Shown: positions 17,470 to 26,006, counted from the first letter of the stretch. The stretch is DNA of 60,314 nucleotides from Clostridiales bacterium (GCA_015056545.1 SVGE01000002.1:124575-184888); one strand, 5' to 3'. Notes: generated by a model not told the origin, from the sequence alone. Made by a program: numbers and translations.

Positions 17470-17500
17470 ATTATACCATAAAATATATAAAAATACAAAT
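17470..17500 (-). promoter_or_regulatory. Probable promoter for the antitoxin-fic-rqcH unit
   Basis: On the minus strand TATAAT (17470-17475) follows a TTGTAT-like -35 at 17-base spacing. The -10 lies about 40 bases upstream of the antitoxin start. Confidence 0.5.
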
Positions 17501-17541
17501 GTATATTATAATAAAGAAATAAATAAAATTTTCCAAAACTA

Positions 17542-17570
17542 TTGACATAGGGGATATATTTATGTTAATA
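17542..17570 (+). promoter_or_regulatory. Promoter of the infC-rpmI-rplT operon
   Basis: TTGACA (17542-17547) with a TTAATA -10 (17565-17570) at 17 bases. Transcription would start about 140 bases before infC, leaving room for the leader. Confidence 0.6.
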
Positions 17571-17576
17571 TATTTA

Positions 17577-17701
17577 TGCTTGAAGTAGAAGTAATCCACT
17601 TCTCACCTTAACATGAATGTCTAAGGTAATAAATTTATCAAATACATTGAAGATATTTTTTATGTGGATTGGTCTGCTTTTAAGTAGATCAAATTTTTTT
17701 T
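17577..17701 (+). promoter_or_regulatory. L20-type autoregulatory leader (attenuator) of infC-rpmI-rplT
   Basis: The leader carries two mutually exclusive structures. The hairpin AGAAGT/ACTTCT (within 17586-17603) holds AATCCAC (17593-17599), which is perfectly complementary to GTGGATT (17664-17670). That second segment abuts an intrinsic terminator: TGGTCTGCTT (17670-17679) with AAGTAGATCA (17682-17691), two G-U pairs, then eight Ts. In Firmicutes free ribosomal protein L20 binds such a leader and favours early termination. Position and architecture fit that mechanism; the L20 binding itself is inferred. Confidence 0.8.
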
Positions 17702-17718
17702 ATGAAAGGATGATTTAT

Positions 17719-18225
17719 ATAAAAGAGTTAATTATTAATGACCAAATTACTGCAAAGGAAGTACAAGTAATTGACCAAAACGCTCAAAGTTTAGGTACAA
17801 AATCTATTAATGAAGCATTAGAATTAGCATATGAAAATGACTTAGACTTAGTTATGGTATCTCCAAATGCAGTTCCACCAGTTTGTAAGATTATGGACTA
17901 TGGAAAATATCGTTTTGATCAAATGAAAAAAGAGAAAGAATCTAAAAAGAATCAAAAGGCCATGGAAACAAAAGAAATTAGAGTAACACCTAATATCGAA
18001 ACACATGATTTTGAATTCAAATCTAAAAACATTAAAAAGTTTTTAGCAAATGGTGATAAAGTTAAAATCACTGTAAGATTCAGAGGTAGAGAAGTAAACA
18101 ATTCAGCAATGGGTGAGAAAGTTCTTAATAAATTTGTTGAAGAATTATCTGATGTAGCAAATTTAGATAAGAAACCAGTTTTGGAAGGTAGAAATATGTC
18201 TATCATATTATCACCTAAAAAATAA
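17719..18225 (+). CDS. infC: Translation initiation factor IF-3
   Basis: Binds 30S subunits and checks start-codon choice. Typical segments are [21 protein letters not shown] at the N-terminal domain (seen at residues ~7-26), [16 protein letters not shown], and [13 protein letters not shown]-like [17 protein letters not shown], with the C-terminal [10 protein letters not shown]. The start is non-canonical: AAAGGA (17705-17710) is followed at 8 bases by ATA (17719), giving 168 residues. ATG 17710 overlaps the Shine-Dalgarno and ATT 17713 is only two bases from it. Rare starts in infC are known and make the gene self-limiting. rpmI follows 19 bases later. Confidence 0.95.
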   Translation: MKELIINDQITAKEVQVIDQNAQSLGTKSINEALELAYENDLDLVMVSPNAVPPVCKIMDYGKYRFDQMKKEKESKKNQKAMETKEIRVTPNIETHDFEFKSKNIKKFLANGDKVKITVRFRGREVNNSAMGEKVLNKFVEELSDVANLDKKPVLEGRNMSIILSPKK

Positions 18226-18244
18226 TTTGAAGGGGGAATATATT

Positions 18245-18442
18245 ATGCCAAAAATGAAAACACATAGTGGTGCAGCAAAAAGATTTGGATTTACTGCAAA
18301 AGGAAAAGTAAAAAGAAACACAGCAAACAGAAGACATTTGTTAAATTGCAAACCTCATAAAAGAAAAGTTGCTTTAAGAAAAAGAGCTTATGCTGATAAA
18401 ACAAATGTTGAACAAGTTAAAAAATTATTACCATATGGTTAA
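18245..18442 (+). CDS. rpmI: 50S ribosomal protein L35
   Basis: 65 residues, starting [14 protein letters not shown] and ending [11 protein letters not shown], exactly the L35 pattern; strongly basic. AGGGGG precedes ATG 18245. It lies between infC and rplT in the canonical order. Confidence 0.98.
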   Translation: MPKMKTHSGAAKRFGFTAKGKVKRNTANRRHLLNCKPHKRKVALRKRAYADKTNVEQVKKLLPYG

Positions 18443-18473
18443 TTAAAAAATAGTAAAGGAAGGGTGAATATAA

Positions 18474-18824
18474 ATGGCAAGAGTAAAATCAGGAATGACT
18501 ACAAGAGCAAGACATAATAAAATTTTAAAAATGGCTAAAGGTTATTATGGTGCAAAAAGTATAAGATATAGAATGGCTAATCAAGCTGTTATGAAATCAT
18601 TAACATATGCATATGTTGGAAGAAAATTAAGAAAAAGAGATTTTAGAAGATTATGGATAGCAAGAATAAATGCTGCAGCTAGAATCAATGGAACAACATA
18701 CAGCAGATTAATAAGTGGCTTAAAAAAAGCTGGTGTTACAATTAACAGAAAAATGTTAGCTGATTTAGCAGTAACTGATGCAGCTGCATTTGCACAAATT
18801 GCTGAAATTGCAAAAAAAGCTTAA
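18474..18824 (+). CDS. rplT: 50S ribosomal protein L20
   Basis: 116 residues. The start [19 protein letters not shown] and the internal [20 protein letters not shown] are diagnostic for L20, which is needed early in 50S assembly. In this operon type L20 also represses its own mRNA through the leader described upstream. AAGGAAGGG precedes the ATG; a terminator follows. Confidence 0.98.
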   Translation: MARVKSGMTTRARHNKILKMAKGYYGAKSIRYRMANQAVMKSLTYAYVGRKLRKRDFRRLWIARINAAARINGTTYSRLISGLKKAGVTINRKMLADLAVTDAAAFAQIAEIAKKA

Positions 18825-18842
18825 TTTAAAATGTATAAAATT

Positions 18843-18876
18843 AGATTTGTAAATATCATTTACAAGTCTTTTTTTT
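18843..18876 (+). terminator. Intrinsic terminator of infC-rpmI-rplT
   Basis: AGATTTGTAAAT pairs with ATTTACAAGTCT (one G-U), followed by eight or more Ts. Confidence 0.88.
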
Positions 18877-18877
18877 A

Positions 18878-18913
18878 TAAAAAAAGAAGAAGCTACAATT
18901 AAGTAACTTCTTC
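18878..18913 (-). terminator. Intrinsic terminator of the LtaS-like gene
   Basis: On the minus strand GAAGAAGTTAC (18913-18903) pairs with GTAGCTTCTTC (18896-18886) with one mismatch, followed by seven Ts. The stem overlaps the stop codon. It is back-to-back with the rplT terminator. Confidence 0.8.
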
Positions 18914-20839
18914 ATCTTGAATAAAGTAGTATTGAAGTGTTTTCCAATTTGAAATTACATCTTCAATTATACTGTCAACATCTTCTAATATAACATTATC
19001 TTTCATTCGAATATTACCATAATATACATTAATCAATTCAAATAAATCTTTTGAATAATCAAAATATGGTGAAATATTTTCAAAACCAATTACTTCAAAT
19101 AATATCATTGGTAAATAATTAGATGATATTGGAATATCTTTAACTTTGTTTTGTGTAACAAATGTTGTGTCCATATTTTGTTTAGCTAAATTATTAGCCC
19201 AAATAAAATATGAAGTTGTATGAAGTTTTAAAACAGTTTCTGGAGTGTTCATATCACTTAAATCCCAACCAGCTTGTTTGTATACTAAATATTCAGGTCC
19301 AAGATAAGGCAGATGGTCTCCATAATATACAATAACAAAAGGTTCATTAACACTATTTAGATAATCTGTAAGTTTTTTTAGTTCTGTGTCAACATCTTTT
19401 AAGTTTATCAAGTAATTTTTAGTAATATCTTTACCTAAATCATTCATTTTAGTACTTGTATTAAAATCATATGTTTGACCATTGTATTTTCCATCATATG
19501 GTCCATGATTTTGTATAGTAACCAAGTTATAGAAATCTGGCTGATTATTATTTAAATTACTTGATATTTCTTCAATTAATTTATCATATGTTGCTTTTTC
19601 ACTCATATATTCAGTTTTATAATCTTCTTCATTAAATACATCATTAAAAATTTTTTTATCAAAGTCTAATATGTCATATGCATCAGTTCTTTTATAAAAC
19701 CAAGCATCACCAGGATGAACTGATGTATTTTTATATCCTTGAGTTTTTAAAAGCTGTGGAACACTTGACATCTTAGGTGTTACAGATTCAAATGGATTTG
19801 TTTTATAATTTAATGAAGTTGTATTAATACCTGTTAAAACTTCAAATTCTGTATATGCAGTACCACCACCAAAAGAAGGAACAACTAAATCACCTGATAC
19901 AATACTTTCATTAAGTATTTTTTTGTAATTTGTTAATGGATAATTATTATTATCAAATGATAAATTTTCTAATTCATCTATATCCATAAAAGCTTCACTT
20001 AATATATATATTATATTAGGTTTGAATGAATATTCTTTTTTGGTATTATTTTTATCTGTTAAGATATTAGTAGCTACATCTTGTGAATAAAATTCTGGGA
20101 TAGTAAATACACTATTATTACATGAATAAACAAAAGAATATACAAAACCTTTGCTATTGAATTCATCTGTTTCATGATATGTTGTTCTACCCTCTATAAT
20201 ATTATTATATATATTTGAATTACTATAAACTGTACTATTTAATGTAAAACAAGCTATTAATAATATTGATGCAAAAACTATTCTACTTTTAACATATTTG
20301 TGTCTAACTCTATAGATAAAACTACATACTAGAAAAATTAAACATGTAATTATTAAAGTAAAAATTAATGGTTTATTGACAGCATAATTCATATTTAATA
20401 CTGCACTGGAACCTTCTTTAGCCATAGATAAATCACTTAATTTAAAAGGTTCATCTCTATAAGCAATTTTATATTTATTGGCTAATGAAGCAGTAAATAA
20501 CAATATACTTGATATAGTGCAACTTAAAAATGGATTATTAAATATTGTTCCTAATAAAGATATAACTAAAAATATTGGAATAAAATTTAACATAAAAATT
20601 AATGCATTATTTCCTTCAAATATATTATTTATTGTAACTAAACTGCTTGGTTGCAAATAAAAAGCGAAAATAGTTAAACAAAAACTTATAAGTATATATA
20701 TGTATATACTTGATAGAAACGTAAGTCCAAAGTTTTTATCTATTTTTTCATTTAATCCTAAAAAACGAGAATTTTCTATTATCGTAGGATACTTATAGGT
20801 TAGCTCTTTGTATCTTTTTTTGTTATATTTCTTTTTCAT
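18899..20839 (-). CDS. LTA synthase-family phosphoglycerol transferase (alkaline phosphatase superfamily)
   Basis: 646 residues from ATG 20839 (AGAGGTG 6 bases upstream). About five transmembrane helices lie in residues ~35-235, followed by an extracellular sulfatase-fold domain. Visible active-site segments: YILSEAFMD (metal Asp/Glu), GGGTAYTEFEVLTG with the candidate nucleophile threonine, VHPGDAWFYKR, QNHGPYDGKY and VYYGDHLPYLG (metal Asp-His). LtaS-type enzymes add glycerol-phosphate units from phosphatidylglycerol to surface glycolipid. Whether this one makes lipoteichoic acid or modifies another polymer (for example the SLH-binding polysaccharide) is unclear. It is divergent from the gene at 21160. 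Confidence 0.88.
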   Translation of the reverse strand: MKKKYNKKRYKELTYKYPTIIENSRFLGLNEKIDKNFGLTFLSSIYIYILISFCLTIFAFYLQPSSLVTINNIFEGNNALIFMLNFIPIFLVISLLGTIFNNPFLSCTISSILLFTASLANKYKIAYRDEPFKLSDLSMAKEGSSAVLNMNYAVNKPLIFTLIITCLIFLVCSFIYRVRHKYVKSRIVFASILLIACFTLNSTVYSNSNIYNNIIEGRTTYHETDEFNSKGFVYSFVYSCNNSVFTIPEFYSQDVATNILTDKNNTKKEYSFKPNIIYILSEAFMDIDELENLSFDNNNYPLTNYKKILNESIVSGDLVVPSFGGGTAYTEFEVLTGINTTSLNYKTNPFESVTPKMSSVPQLLKTQGYKNTSVHPGDAWFYKRTDAYDILDFDKKIFNDVFNEEDYKTEYMSEKATYDKLIEEISSNLNNNQPDFYNLVTIQNHGPYDGKYNGQTYDFNTSTKMNDLGKDITKNYLINLKDVDTELKKLTDYLNSVNEPFVIVYYGDHLPYLGPEYLVYKQAGWDLSDMNTPETVLKLHTTSYFIWANNLAKQNMDTTFVTQNKVKDIPISSNYLPMILFEVIGFENISPYFDYSKDLFELINVYYGNIRMKDNVILEDVDSIIEDVISNWKTLQYYFIQDEEVT

Positions 20840-21159
20840 GTTTTCACCTCTAACGTAAAATATCGCACACATTATATTAAAAAAATATGCAAAATACAAT
20901 ATATATGTGAAAAAAAGTATAAAAAATTGAATTAATATACTTTTTATATTATTTTTTTATATAATGTGTGATTACGTTTTATCCTTTCTTAAAAAAATTT
21001 TAAATAAAGTAATAACAAAAATAATTTGTAACATTAATAATTATATCACTAATATGAAGATATAACAATACTTATGTTAACTAACTTTTAAATATATTTG
21101 AACTATTGATTATTATATAAATTTATGTTAGAATATCTAATGTTATAGGAGGTGACATT
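20840..21159. promoter_or_regulatory. Divergent intergenic region with inverted promoter-like elements
   Basis: This 320-base region separates two divergent genes. ACACATTATAT (20867-20877) is repeated inverted as ATATAATGTGT (20959-20969), and both arms are flanked by ACGT-containing extensions (ACGTAA near 20853, TTACGT near 20973). The left copy, read on the minus strand, contains TATAAT (20876-20871) with TTGTAT 17 bases upstream, the likely promoter of the LtaS-like gene. The right copy carries the same TATAATGTGTG on the plus strand without a clear -35. Beyond 20985 it is plain AT-rich DNA until TTGATT (21106-21111), 17 bases, TAGAAT (21129-21134), the promoter of the 21160 gene. Confidence 0.5.
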
Positions 21160-21579
21160 ATGAAAAAAAGAAACATAGTAATAGGGATAATAGTAGTTTT
21201 AATTATAACTGTAATAATAGCAATAGTTGTATATAATAATACTCAAAACAATAATATAAATAATAATAATGAGACAAATAATATTGAAACAAATAATACT
21301 ATACAAACTTTTGATGAAGGAAATATATTTTTATCAACTGTAATTGGTAATGATGAAAACAAAATAATTATTGTACCAAATGAAGATGAATTAATATATA
21401 AATCATTTAAAGTAATAAATGTATTAATAGATAACAATACTGTTATTAGTAAAAAAGATGGAACAACTATAACAGTTGCGGATATTCAAGAAAAACAAAG
21501 TGCAAAAATTGAATTTGATGGAAAAATATTATCTACAAATCCAACAAATATTGTTGCTAAAAGTATAGAGATTCAATAA
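21160..21579 (+). CDS. Membrane-anchored hypothetical protein with Asn-rich linker
   Basis: 139 residues. One N-terminal transmembrane segment (residues ~5-25) is followed by a low-complexity Asn/Glu/Thr linker (~29-50) and a ~85-residue beta-rich extracellular domain (FLSTVIGNDENKIIIVPNED ... TTITVADIQEKQSAKI ... TNIVAKSIEI). The domain reads like small OB-type extracytoplasmic domains such as the DUF3221/YobA group (expression, IVP, then a default value and an end strand), but the match is weak. AGGAGGTG precedes the ATG. Own promoter and terminator, monocistronic. Confidence 0.75.
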   Translation: MKKRNIVIGIIVVLIITVIIAIVVYNNTQNNNINNNNETNNIETNNTIQTFDEGNIFLSTVIGNDENKIIIVPNEDELIYKSFKVINVLIDNNTVISKKDGTTITVADIQEKQSAKIEFDGKILSTNPTNIVAKSIEIQ

Positions 21580-21585
21580 TTGTTT

Positions 21586-21620
21586 AAGAGGTTAAATTTC
21601 ATAAGATTTAACCTCTTTTA
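21586..21620 (+). terminator. Intrinsic terminator after the 21160 gene
   Basis: AAGAGGTTAAAT (21586-21597) pairs perfectly with ATTTAACCTCTT (21606-21617), then Ts. Confidence 0.88.
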
Positions 21621-21749
21621 TTATGTAAATATAATTGTAAATATATGAAAAATATGGTATAATATATATGTATTATACTAGTTATAATATGAAGATTACT
21701 ATTTTAGTAGCTTCAAAATATCTTATTAAATTTTTTGGAGGTAAGAAAA

Positions 21750-22223
21750 ATGTTGTTCGAAACAAAAAAAGCAAAAAAGAAAAGAGAAGAGGCAGAGGCA
21801 GCAGCAGCAGCGATGCGGGAAGTGCAGATAATGGCGATAAAAGATATTGCTGAGTATTATATCCCGATATTTAAGAAATATATCAATTCTGATCCGGAAA
21901 CTGTAAACTGGACGGAAGCTTATCAATTAGCTAGGCGTATTAAAAATGCAATTTTTCAGCAGGCGGTTGGTTGCGAGGCGTTAGGTATTGAAACATATGA
22001 TATATCAAATGATGAGGATATTTATATTCGTAATTCAGAAATGTCAGTTTACAAAAAACAAGTGTCTGACTGGGATAGTATTCCTGAAAGCAATAAGCAG
22101 TATGCATATGCGAATTTCCAAAATATAAGCGAGTGGGATACATTTGCAGTTTCTCTTTTCTATGCCATGAGGACGTCTATTTATGGCATGAATACGTTTT
22201 TACAACGTATTCTCGAAAACTGA
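21750..22223 (+). CDS. Hypothetical protein with atypical codon use
   Basis: 157 residues from ATG 21750 (GGAGG 9 bases upstream). It opens with a charged alanine-rich helix (KKAKKKREEAEAAAAAMRE) and continues as a helical soluble domain rich in aromatic residues (DWDSIPESNKQYAYANF, LFYAMRTSIYGMNTFL). Codon use is clearly different from the surrounding genes: GCG, CGG, GGC and CGT are frequent in a genome that otherwise almost always uses AGA and A/T-ending codons. It has its own TATAAT box near 21657 and a GC-rich terminator. No family recognised; recent acquisition is likely. Confidence 0.7.
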   Translation: MLFETKKAKKKREEAEAAAAAMREVQIMAIKDIAEYYIPIFKKYINSDPETVNWTEAYQLARRIKNAIFQQAVGCEALGIETYDISNDEDIYIRNSEMSVYKKQVSDWDSIPESNKQYAYANFQNISEWDTFAVSLFYAMRTSIYGMNTFLQRILEN

Positions 22224-22227
22224 TTTG

Positions 22228-22276
22228 GAAAGAGGACTCTAGCAAGCTTTAATAAGCTTGCTGGGGTCTTTTCTTT
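22228..22276 (+). terminator. Strong GC-richer terminator after the 21750 gene
   Basis: A long stem from AAAGAGGACTCTAGCAAGCTT (its first 20 bases start at 22229) with AAGCTTGCTGGGGTCTTTT, loop TAAT, minor mismatches, T-rich tail. It shares the foreign composition of its gene. Confidence 0.88.
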
Positions 22277-22374
22277 GTAATATATATTTAATATTATCTT
22301 AACAAAAATACCATTGAATTTTTAAATATAATATGATAAATATATTATATAAAAAAATATATGAAGGTGATAAA

Positions 22375-22788
22375 ATGGAAGAAACAAATACTAGAATTCA
22401 GTTAGTAAGTAGTAAATTTGTTAAAGGAAGAATAATTGATAGCACTAAAGATGAATTAACTAAAAAAGCAATTAAAATTGCTGAAAAGCTTAGAATAGAA
22501 AATAATATAATATATTCATCAGCAATTGAAATAATAAAAATAATAATTAATATATTAGAAGATAATTTTGAAGAAGATAATATTACATATTTTGAATTCA
22601 AACAAATAATTAATTTATTAATGATGAATGAAGAAAAAGCTTTTTTAGGCAAGGTAAGAAACTTAAGTGAGGAAACTAAAAAATTACTAAGTAAATATTA
22701 TGATATGCAAGATGAAACACAAACAGCTGTTATGACAGCAATATTGTTTGGTCTTAGAAAAGTTAAAGAAACTGAAAAAATATTTTAA
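22375..22788 (+). CDS. Hypothetical soluble helical protein
   Basis: 137 residues from ATG 22375 with AAGGTG 6 bases upstream. No signal peptide or membrane segment; mostly helical and Ile/Glu/Lys rich. It contains RIENNIIYSSAIEIIKIIIN and MQDETQTAVMTAILFGLRKV. Codon use is native (AT-rich). Monocistronic, ended by a strong terminator. No family recognised. Confidence 0.65.
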   Translation: MEETNTRIQLVSSKFVKGRIIDSTKDELTKKAIKIAEKLRIENNIIYSSAIEIIKIIINILEDNFEEDNITYFEFKQIINLLMMNEEKAFLGKVRNLSEETKKLLSKYYDMQDETQTAVMTAILFGLRKVKETEKIF

Positions 22789-22793
22789 TATTT

Positions 22794-22830
22794 AAACAAA
22801 TATGACAAATTACTGTCATATTTGTTTTTT
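22794..22830 (+). terminator. Intrinsic terminator after the 22375 gene
   Basis: AAACAAATATGACA pairs perfectly with TGTCATATTTGTTT, followed by Ts. Confidence 0.9.
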
Positions 22831-22909
22831 ATATGATATAATTATTATGTAAACAATCTATTTTTGTTTATAGAACCGAATGCTTACTAAATTATGAGGG
22901 AGTGATTAA

Positions 22910-24661
22910 ATGAAGTTATTTCACGGTTCAGACGTAAAAAATAATATTAAGAAAAAGGAGGCAAAAAAATCTGTTCCCAAAATCAAGGATGTCATATGTA
23001 TATTAAGAGATATTCATCCTTTAGGGAAAATACCGGAAAGTATAAAAGGTCTTTTAATATTATCCATTATTATTACAGTTCTTTACAATTTTGTAAGTAG
23101 TATGTTTGTATACTTTTTAGAAGGTGCGAAGAGTTGTGTAATTGATGGCAAATATTTTATTGGCCTAATATGTTTTATACTGTATGTATCAAGATATGTA
23201 TTTTCAGGTATTTTAAGGGTATGGCAGTCTGTAAAAAGTCGTTTGCTTTCAATGAAGGTTGATTTGTATAATCAGGAACTCGCAACAAAACTTCTTGGAA
23301 AAACTGCTGGAAAAGTAGAGTATTCTACAAGAGTAATAAAAAATACTGTATCGGGTTATTTTTCAGCTGTCTATGAACTTCGTAGAAGATGTATAACCGC
23401 AATAATAACAATAGGCACATCATTATTATCTATGTTAACTACTATATATATAATTATTAATGATGATAATAGTATTTATTCTATTTTAACAGTAGTAATT
23501 CTCATTATATCGTATATGTTTTTTTTAGTAATAGATAATAAGATACAAAAAAGCTGGGATGGAAGAAAAGAAATAAGAAAAGAAATAAGAGATAAAAGTA
23601 TTAACTATGAGAATGATTTAATTAATCGGGAATATATTTCATTTAAACATTTTTCTTTTTTAGCTAAAAGGTATTTAAAAAGTGAAGAAGAAAGCAGATT
23701 AGAAGGCTATAACATGTTTAAAGAAATAGACAAAATGGAATTAGTAAGAGAGTGTGTTTCAATTTTTTCTCTTATAGGGATATTGTTTTTACAATATGTA
23801 AAACTTGGTAGCACATTTTCTTTAGAAGTATTTCTTGAACTTATTTCTCTTTATACTATTATTTCAACACTAATGTCAACAGCAGGCCAAATTGTATCTA
23901 ATTTATCTGGTCTAAAACAGCAAGTAACAAGTATTCGTGAAGAAGAACAAGCCTTTAAGAAAATTGTTTCTGTATACGAAAAAGAGAATAATAAAGAATT
24001 AAAGAATATTTGTGGTGAAAAAATTGAAATTGAACCATATAATTATGAAACAACTAATTTCAGTTTAAAAATTAAAAATGATATTATTCTTAAAAAAGGA
24101 AAAATGGTTCTTTTAAATGGTGAAAGCGGCACAGGGAAAACTACACTTATTGATATTATTACAGGTGATAAAGGAAACCATGGGTATAATGTAGAGGCTA
24201 TTAAGTACCATAATGGTGCATGTCTTGGTTCTGGAACTGTACTTGAAGAAGTTACGTGGGGTGAAGAGCTTGATTATAATAAATTTGTTGAAGTTCTTAA
24301 AGGTACACAAATTTATGATAGCTTAAAGAGTAAAGCTGAAAATAATTCTTTAACACTTATCGAGTATCTTTCATCAATTAAGAAAGATGAGTTAAGTGAT
24401 GGTATGGAACAAAGATTGGTACTTGCAAGTATTTTGTATCATCTTGATGATACAACAGACCTTCTGCTGTTTGATGAACCAATAAGTGCAATAGACGAGG
24501 GAAAAGCCATTCGTATTGTAGAATTTCTAAAAAACTATTGCAATAAGGATAGGAAGAGATTTGTTTTAATTGCTACACATCAATATAAATGGATTTTAGA
24601 ATATGTTGATGATGAAGTAAAATTTAATAAAATTTCTGAACTTCAAACAGTAATTAATTAA
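22910..24661 (+). CDS. Atypical ABC-type membrane ATPase
   Basis: 583 residues. Residues ~45-330 contain four to six hydrophobic segments in the layout of an ABC exporter membrane domain; residues ~395-583 form the nucleotide-binding domain with Walker A GESGTGKTT (404-412), signature LSDGMEQR (495-502, LSGGQ in most), Walker B LLLFDEP (518-524) and H-loop His557 (IATHQ). The region where a Q-loop is expected (ACLGSGTVLEEV) lacks the glutamine and the domain is short, so it is a divergent member. Only one half-transporter is encoded; a homodimer is possible. It begins with GAGGGAGTG upstream and ends at a perfect terminator. Codons CGG, CGT and CTG suggest acquisition. Substrate unknown. Confidence 0.82.
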   Translation: MKLFHGSDVKNNIKKKEAKKSVPKIKDVICILRDIHPLGKIPESIKGLLILSIIITVLYNFVSSMFVYFLEGAKSCVIDGKYFIGLICFILYVSRYVFSGILRVWQSVKSRLLSMKVDLYNQELATKLLGKTAGKVEYSTRVIKNTVSGYFSAVYELRRRCITAIITIGTSLLSMLTTIYIIINDDNSIYSILTVVILIISYMFFLVIDNKIQKSWDGRKEIRKEIRDKSINYENDLINREYISFKHFSFLAKRYLKSEEESRLEGYNMFKEIDKMELVRECVSIFSLIGILFLQYVKLGSTFSLEVFLELISLYTIISTLMSTAGQIVSNLSGLKQQVTSIREEEQAFKKIVSVYEKENNKELKNICGEKIEIEPYNYETTNFSLKIKNDIILKKGKMVLLNGESGTGKTTLIDIITGDKGNHGYNVEAIKYHNGACLGSGTVLEEVTWGEELDYNKFVEVLKGTQIYDSLKSKAENNSLTLIEYLSSIKKDELSDGMEQRLVLASILYHLDDTTDLLLFDEPISAIDEGKAIRIVEFLKNYCNKDRKRFVLIATHQYKWILEYVDDEVKFNKISELQTVIN

Positions 24662-24666
24662 GTTTT

Positions 24667-24701
24667 AAAAGTGGATTACTCAAAATGAGTAATCCACTTT
24701 T
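24667..24701 (+). terminator. Intrinsic terminator after the ABC gene
   Basis: AAAAGTGGATTACTCA (24667-24682) and TGAGTAATCCACTTTT (24686-24701) form a perfect 16-base stem. Confidence 0.92.
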
Positions 24702-24794
24702 ACTTTAGTATTGATTATTATGTAAAATTTGTGTATAATAAATGAAATTTAATTTGTACTACCTAAAAAATTTTTTTGAAAAGGAGAAAATATT

Positions 24795-26006
24795 ATGCAA
24801 GATGGAGTAAGAAAACTATATCAAAATGAAGGTGAATTTGATAAACTGTTTTTCGATGTTCATGAGTTAATCGAAGAAGTTTTCCCAGATATCAAGTGTT
24901 ATATAATTGATGTAACAACTGTAAAGAATCTTATAAGGAGTTTTGTAGGAAAAGAAGATTTAGTAAAATTAGAAACTATTTTATCAAAAAGATATCCATT
25001 AGAGGGTAAGCCTATGAAAATATCCGATATATCAAGTACTTATTATTATTCTGAGGAAAAAATAAAACAAATACTTCAAAAAGTTGAAGATGAACTTGAA
25101 AAAGAAGAAAATAGAGTAAAACTTTTTAGAGCAGTAAATTTTGATATTCCTGAAAGATTTATAGATGGATGTATACCTGAGATATATGAATATATTATTC
25201 AAGATGTAGATGATTTTAAAAAGCATCTTAATAGATATCAATTTAAAGTATTGCAAAGATTAATTCTATATCCTAAAATAAAGAAATCTTTGGCTGTATA
25301 TCTATTTGAATATTTGGAAGATAGAAATGGTTATGCACTTAGAAAGTGTCCTATGTATCGGGATATATTGCAGGAGTTAAAAGTTGCAACACAGGGCGAA
25401 ATGCTGTTAAAGAAAAATGGAATATCCAATATTCTTGAGTTGATTTTAAAAGATAATATTTCAAATGATGTAAAAAAGTATTTCTTTGATGAATATAGTG
25501 AATATATAATTGCTTTACTTGCAAATTCAAAAGAAATTGTACAAATTCTTTTAAATTGTTATTATGATGATAATCAATTTAAAAAGTTTTGTACTCAAAA
25601 AGAAGAAAGAGATATATCACTAGCACCTATTGAAGAATTGGATATTTCAAAAAGTGCGTATAAACTTTTAAAATATTGGAATTTCAATTTTATTACTTCT
25701 ATTCCTAAATCCGAAAATGCAATACGGGCATCAATATATTGTAATCGCAGTATTGCAAGTGAAATTAAGGAAGCATTAATAAACTGGTATGAAAGAAATA
25801 AAATACCTTTTAAAGACAAAGATATTCTTATAAAAGATATTGATTTTTCTGTAAGAACATTTAATATTTTAAATAGAGCAGGATATGAAAGAATAACTGA
25901 TATACCTACAGATGTAAGTAAACTGCAATGTATATGGAATTGTGGACCGGTTGTTATTAATGAAATCGTAGAAAAATTAAAATCTTTTAATATAATTGTT
26001 AAATAA
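24795..26006 (+). CDS. Sigma-region-4-like HTH protein with two RNA polymerase alpha-CTD-like domains
   Basis: 403 residues, soluble. Residues ~60-103 read like sigma-70 region 4: LSKRYPLEGKPMKISDI then YYSEEKIKQILQKVEDEL, where sigma factors have V(S/T)RERIRQIE..AL..L. The C-terminus holds two helix-hairpin-helix units of the RpoA C-terminal type: ELDISKSAYKLLKYWNF (from ~280) and DIDFSVRTFNILNRAGY (from ~347), which follow the RpoA pattern (I)EELDLSVR..N.LKRAGI, the second ending WNCGPVVINEIVEKLKS like LG.KSLEEI..KL. Residues 110-270 are an unfamiliar helical middle. AAAGGAG lies upstream; own terminator. A transcription-related DNA or polymerase binder is inferred. Confidence 0.75.
   Translation: MQDGVRKLYQNEGEFDKLFFDVHELIEEVFPDIKCYIIDVTTVKNLIRSFVGKEDLVKLETILSKRYPLEGKPMKISDISSTYYYSEEKIKQILQKVEDELEKEENRVKLFRAVNFDIPERFIDGCIPEIYEYIIQDVDDFKKHLNRYQFKVLQRLILYPKIKKSLAVYLFEYLEDRNGYALRKCPMYRDILQELKVATQGEMLLKKNGISNILELILKDNISNDVKKYFFDEYSEYIIALLANSKEIVQILLNCYYDDNQFKKFCTQKEERDISLAPIEELDISKSAYKLLKYWNFNFITSIPKSENAIRASIYCNRSIASEIKEALINWYERNKIPFKDKDILIKDIDFSVRTFNILNRAGYERITDIPTDVSKLQCIWNCGPVVINEIVEKLKSFNIIVK

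Noticed and set aside
20478-20660. 60-codon plus-strand frame inside the LtaS-like gene
   Set aside because: No ribosome site; antisense shadow of the membrane-spanning segment.
21668-21853. 61-codon frame upstream and into the 21750 gene
   Set aside because: No ribosome site at its start; the second half is the frame-shifted alanine-rich segment of the real gene, which has GGAGG at proper distance.
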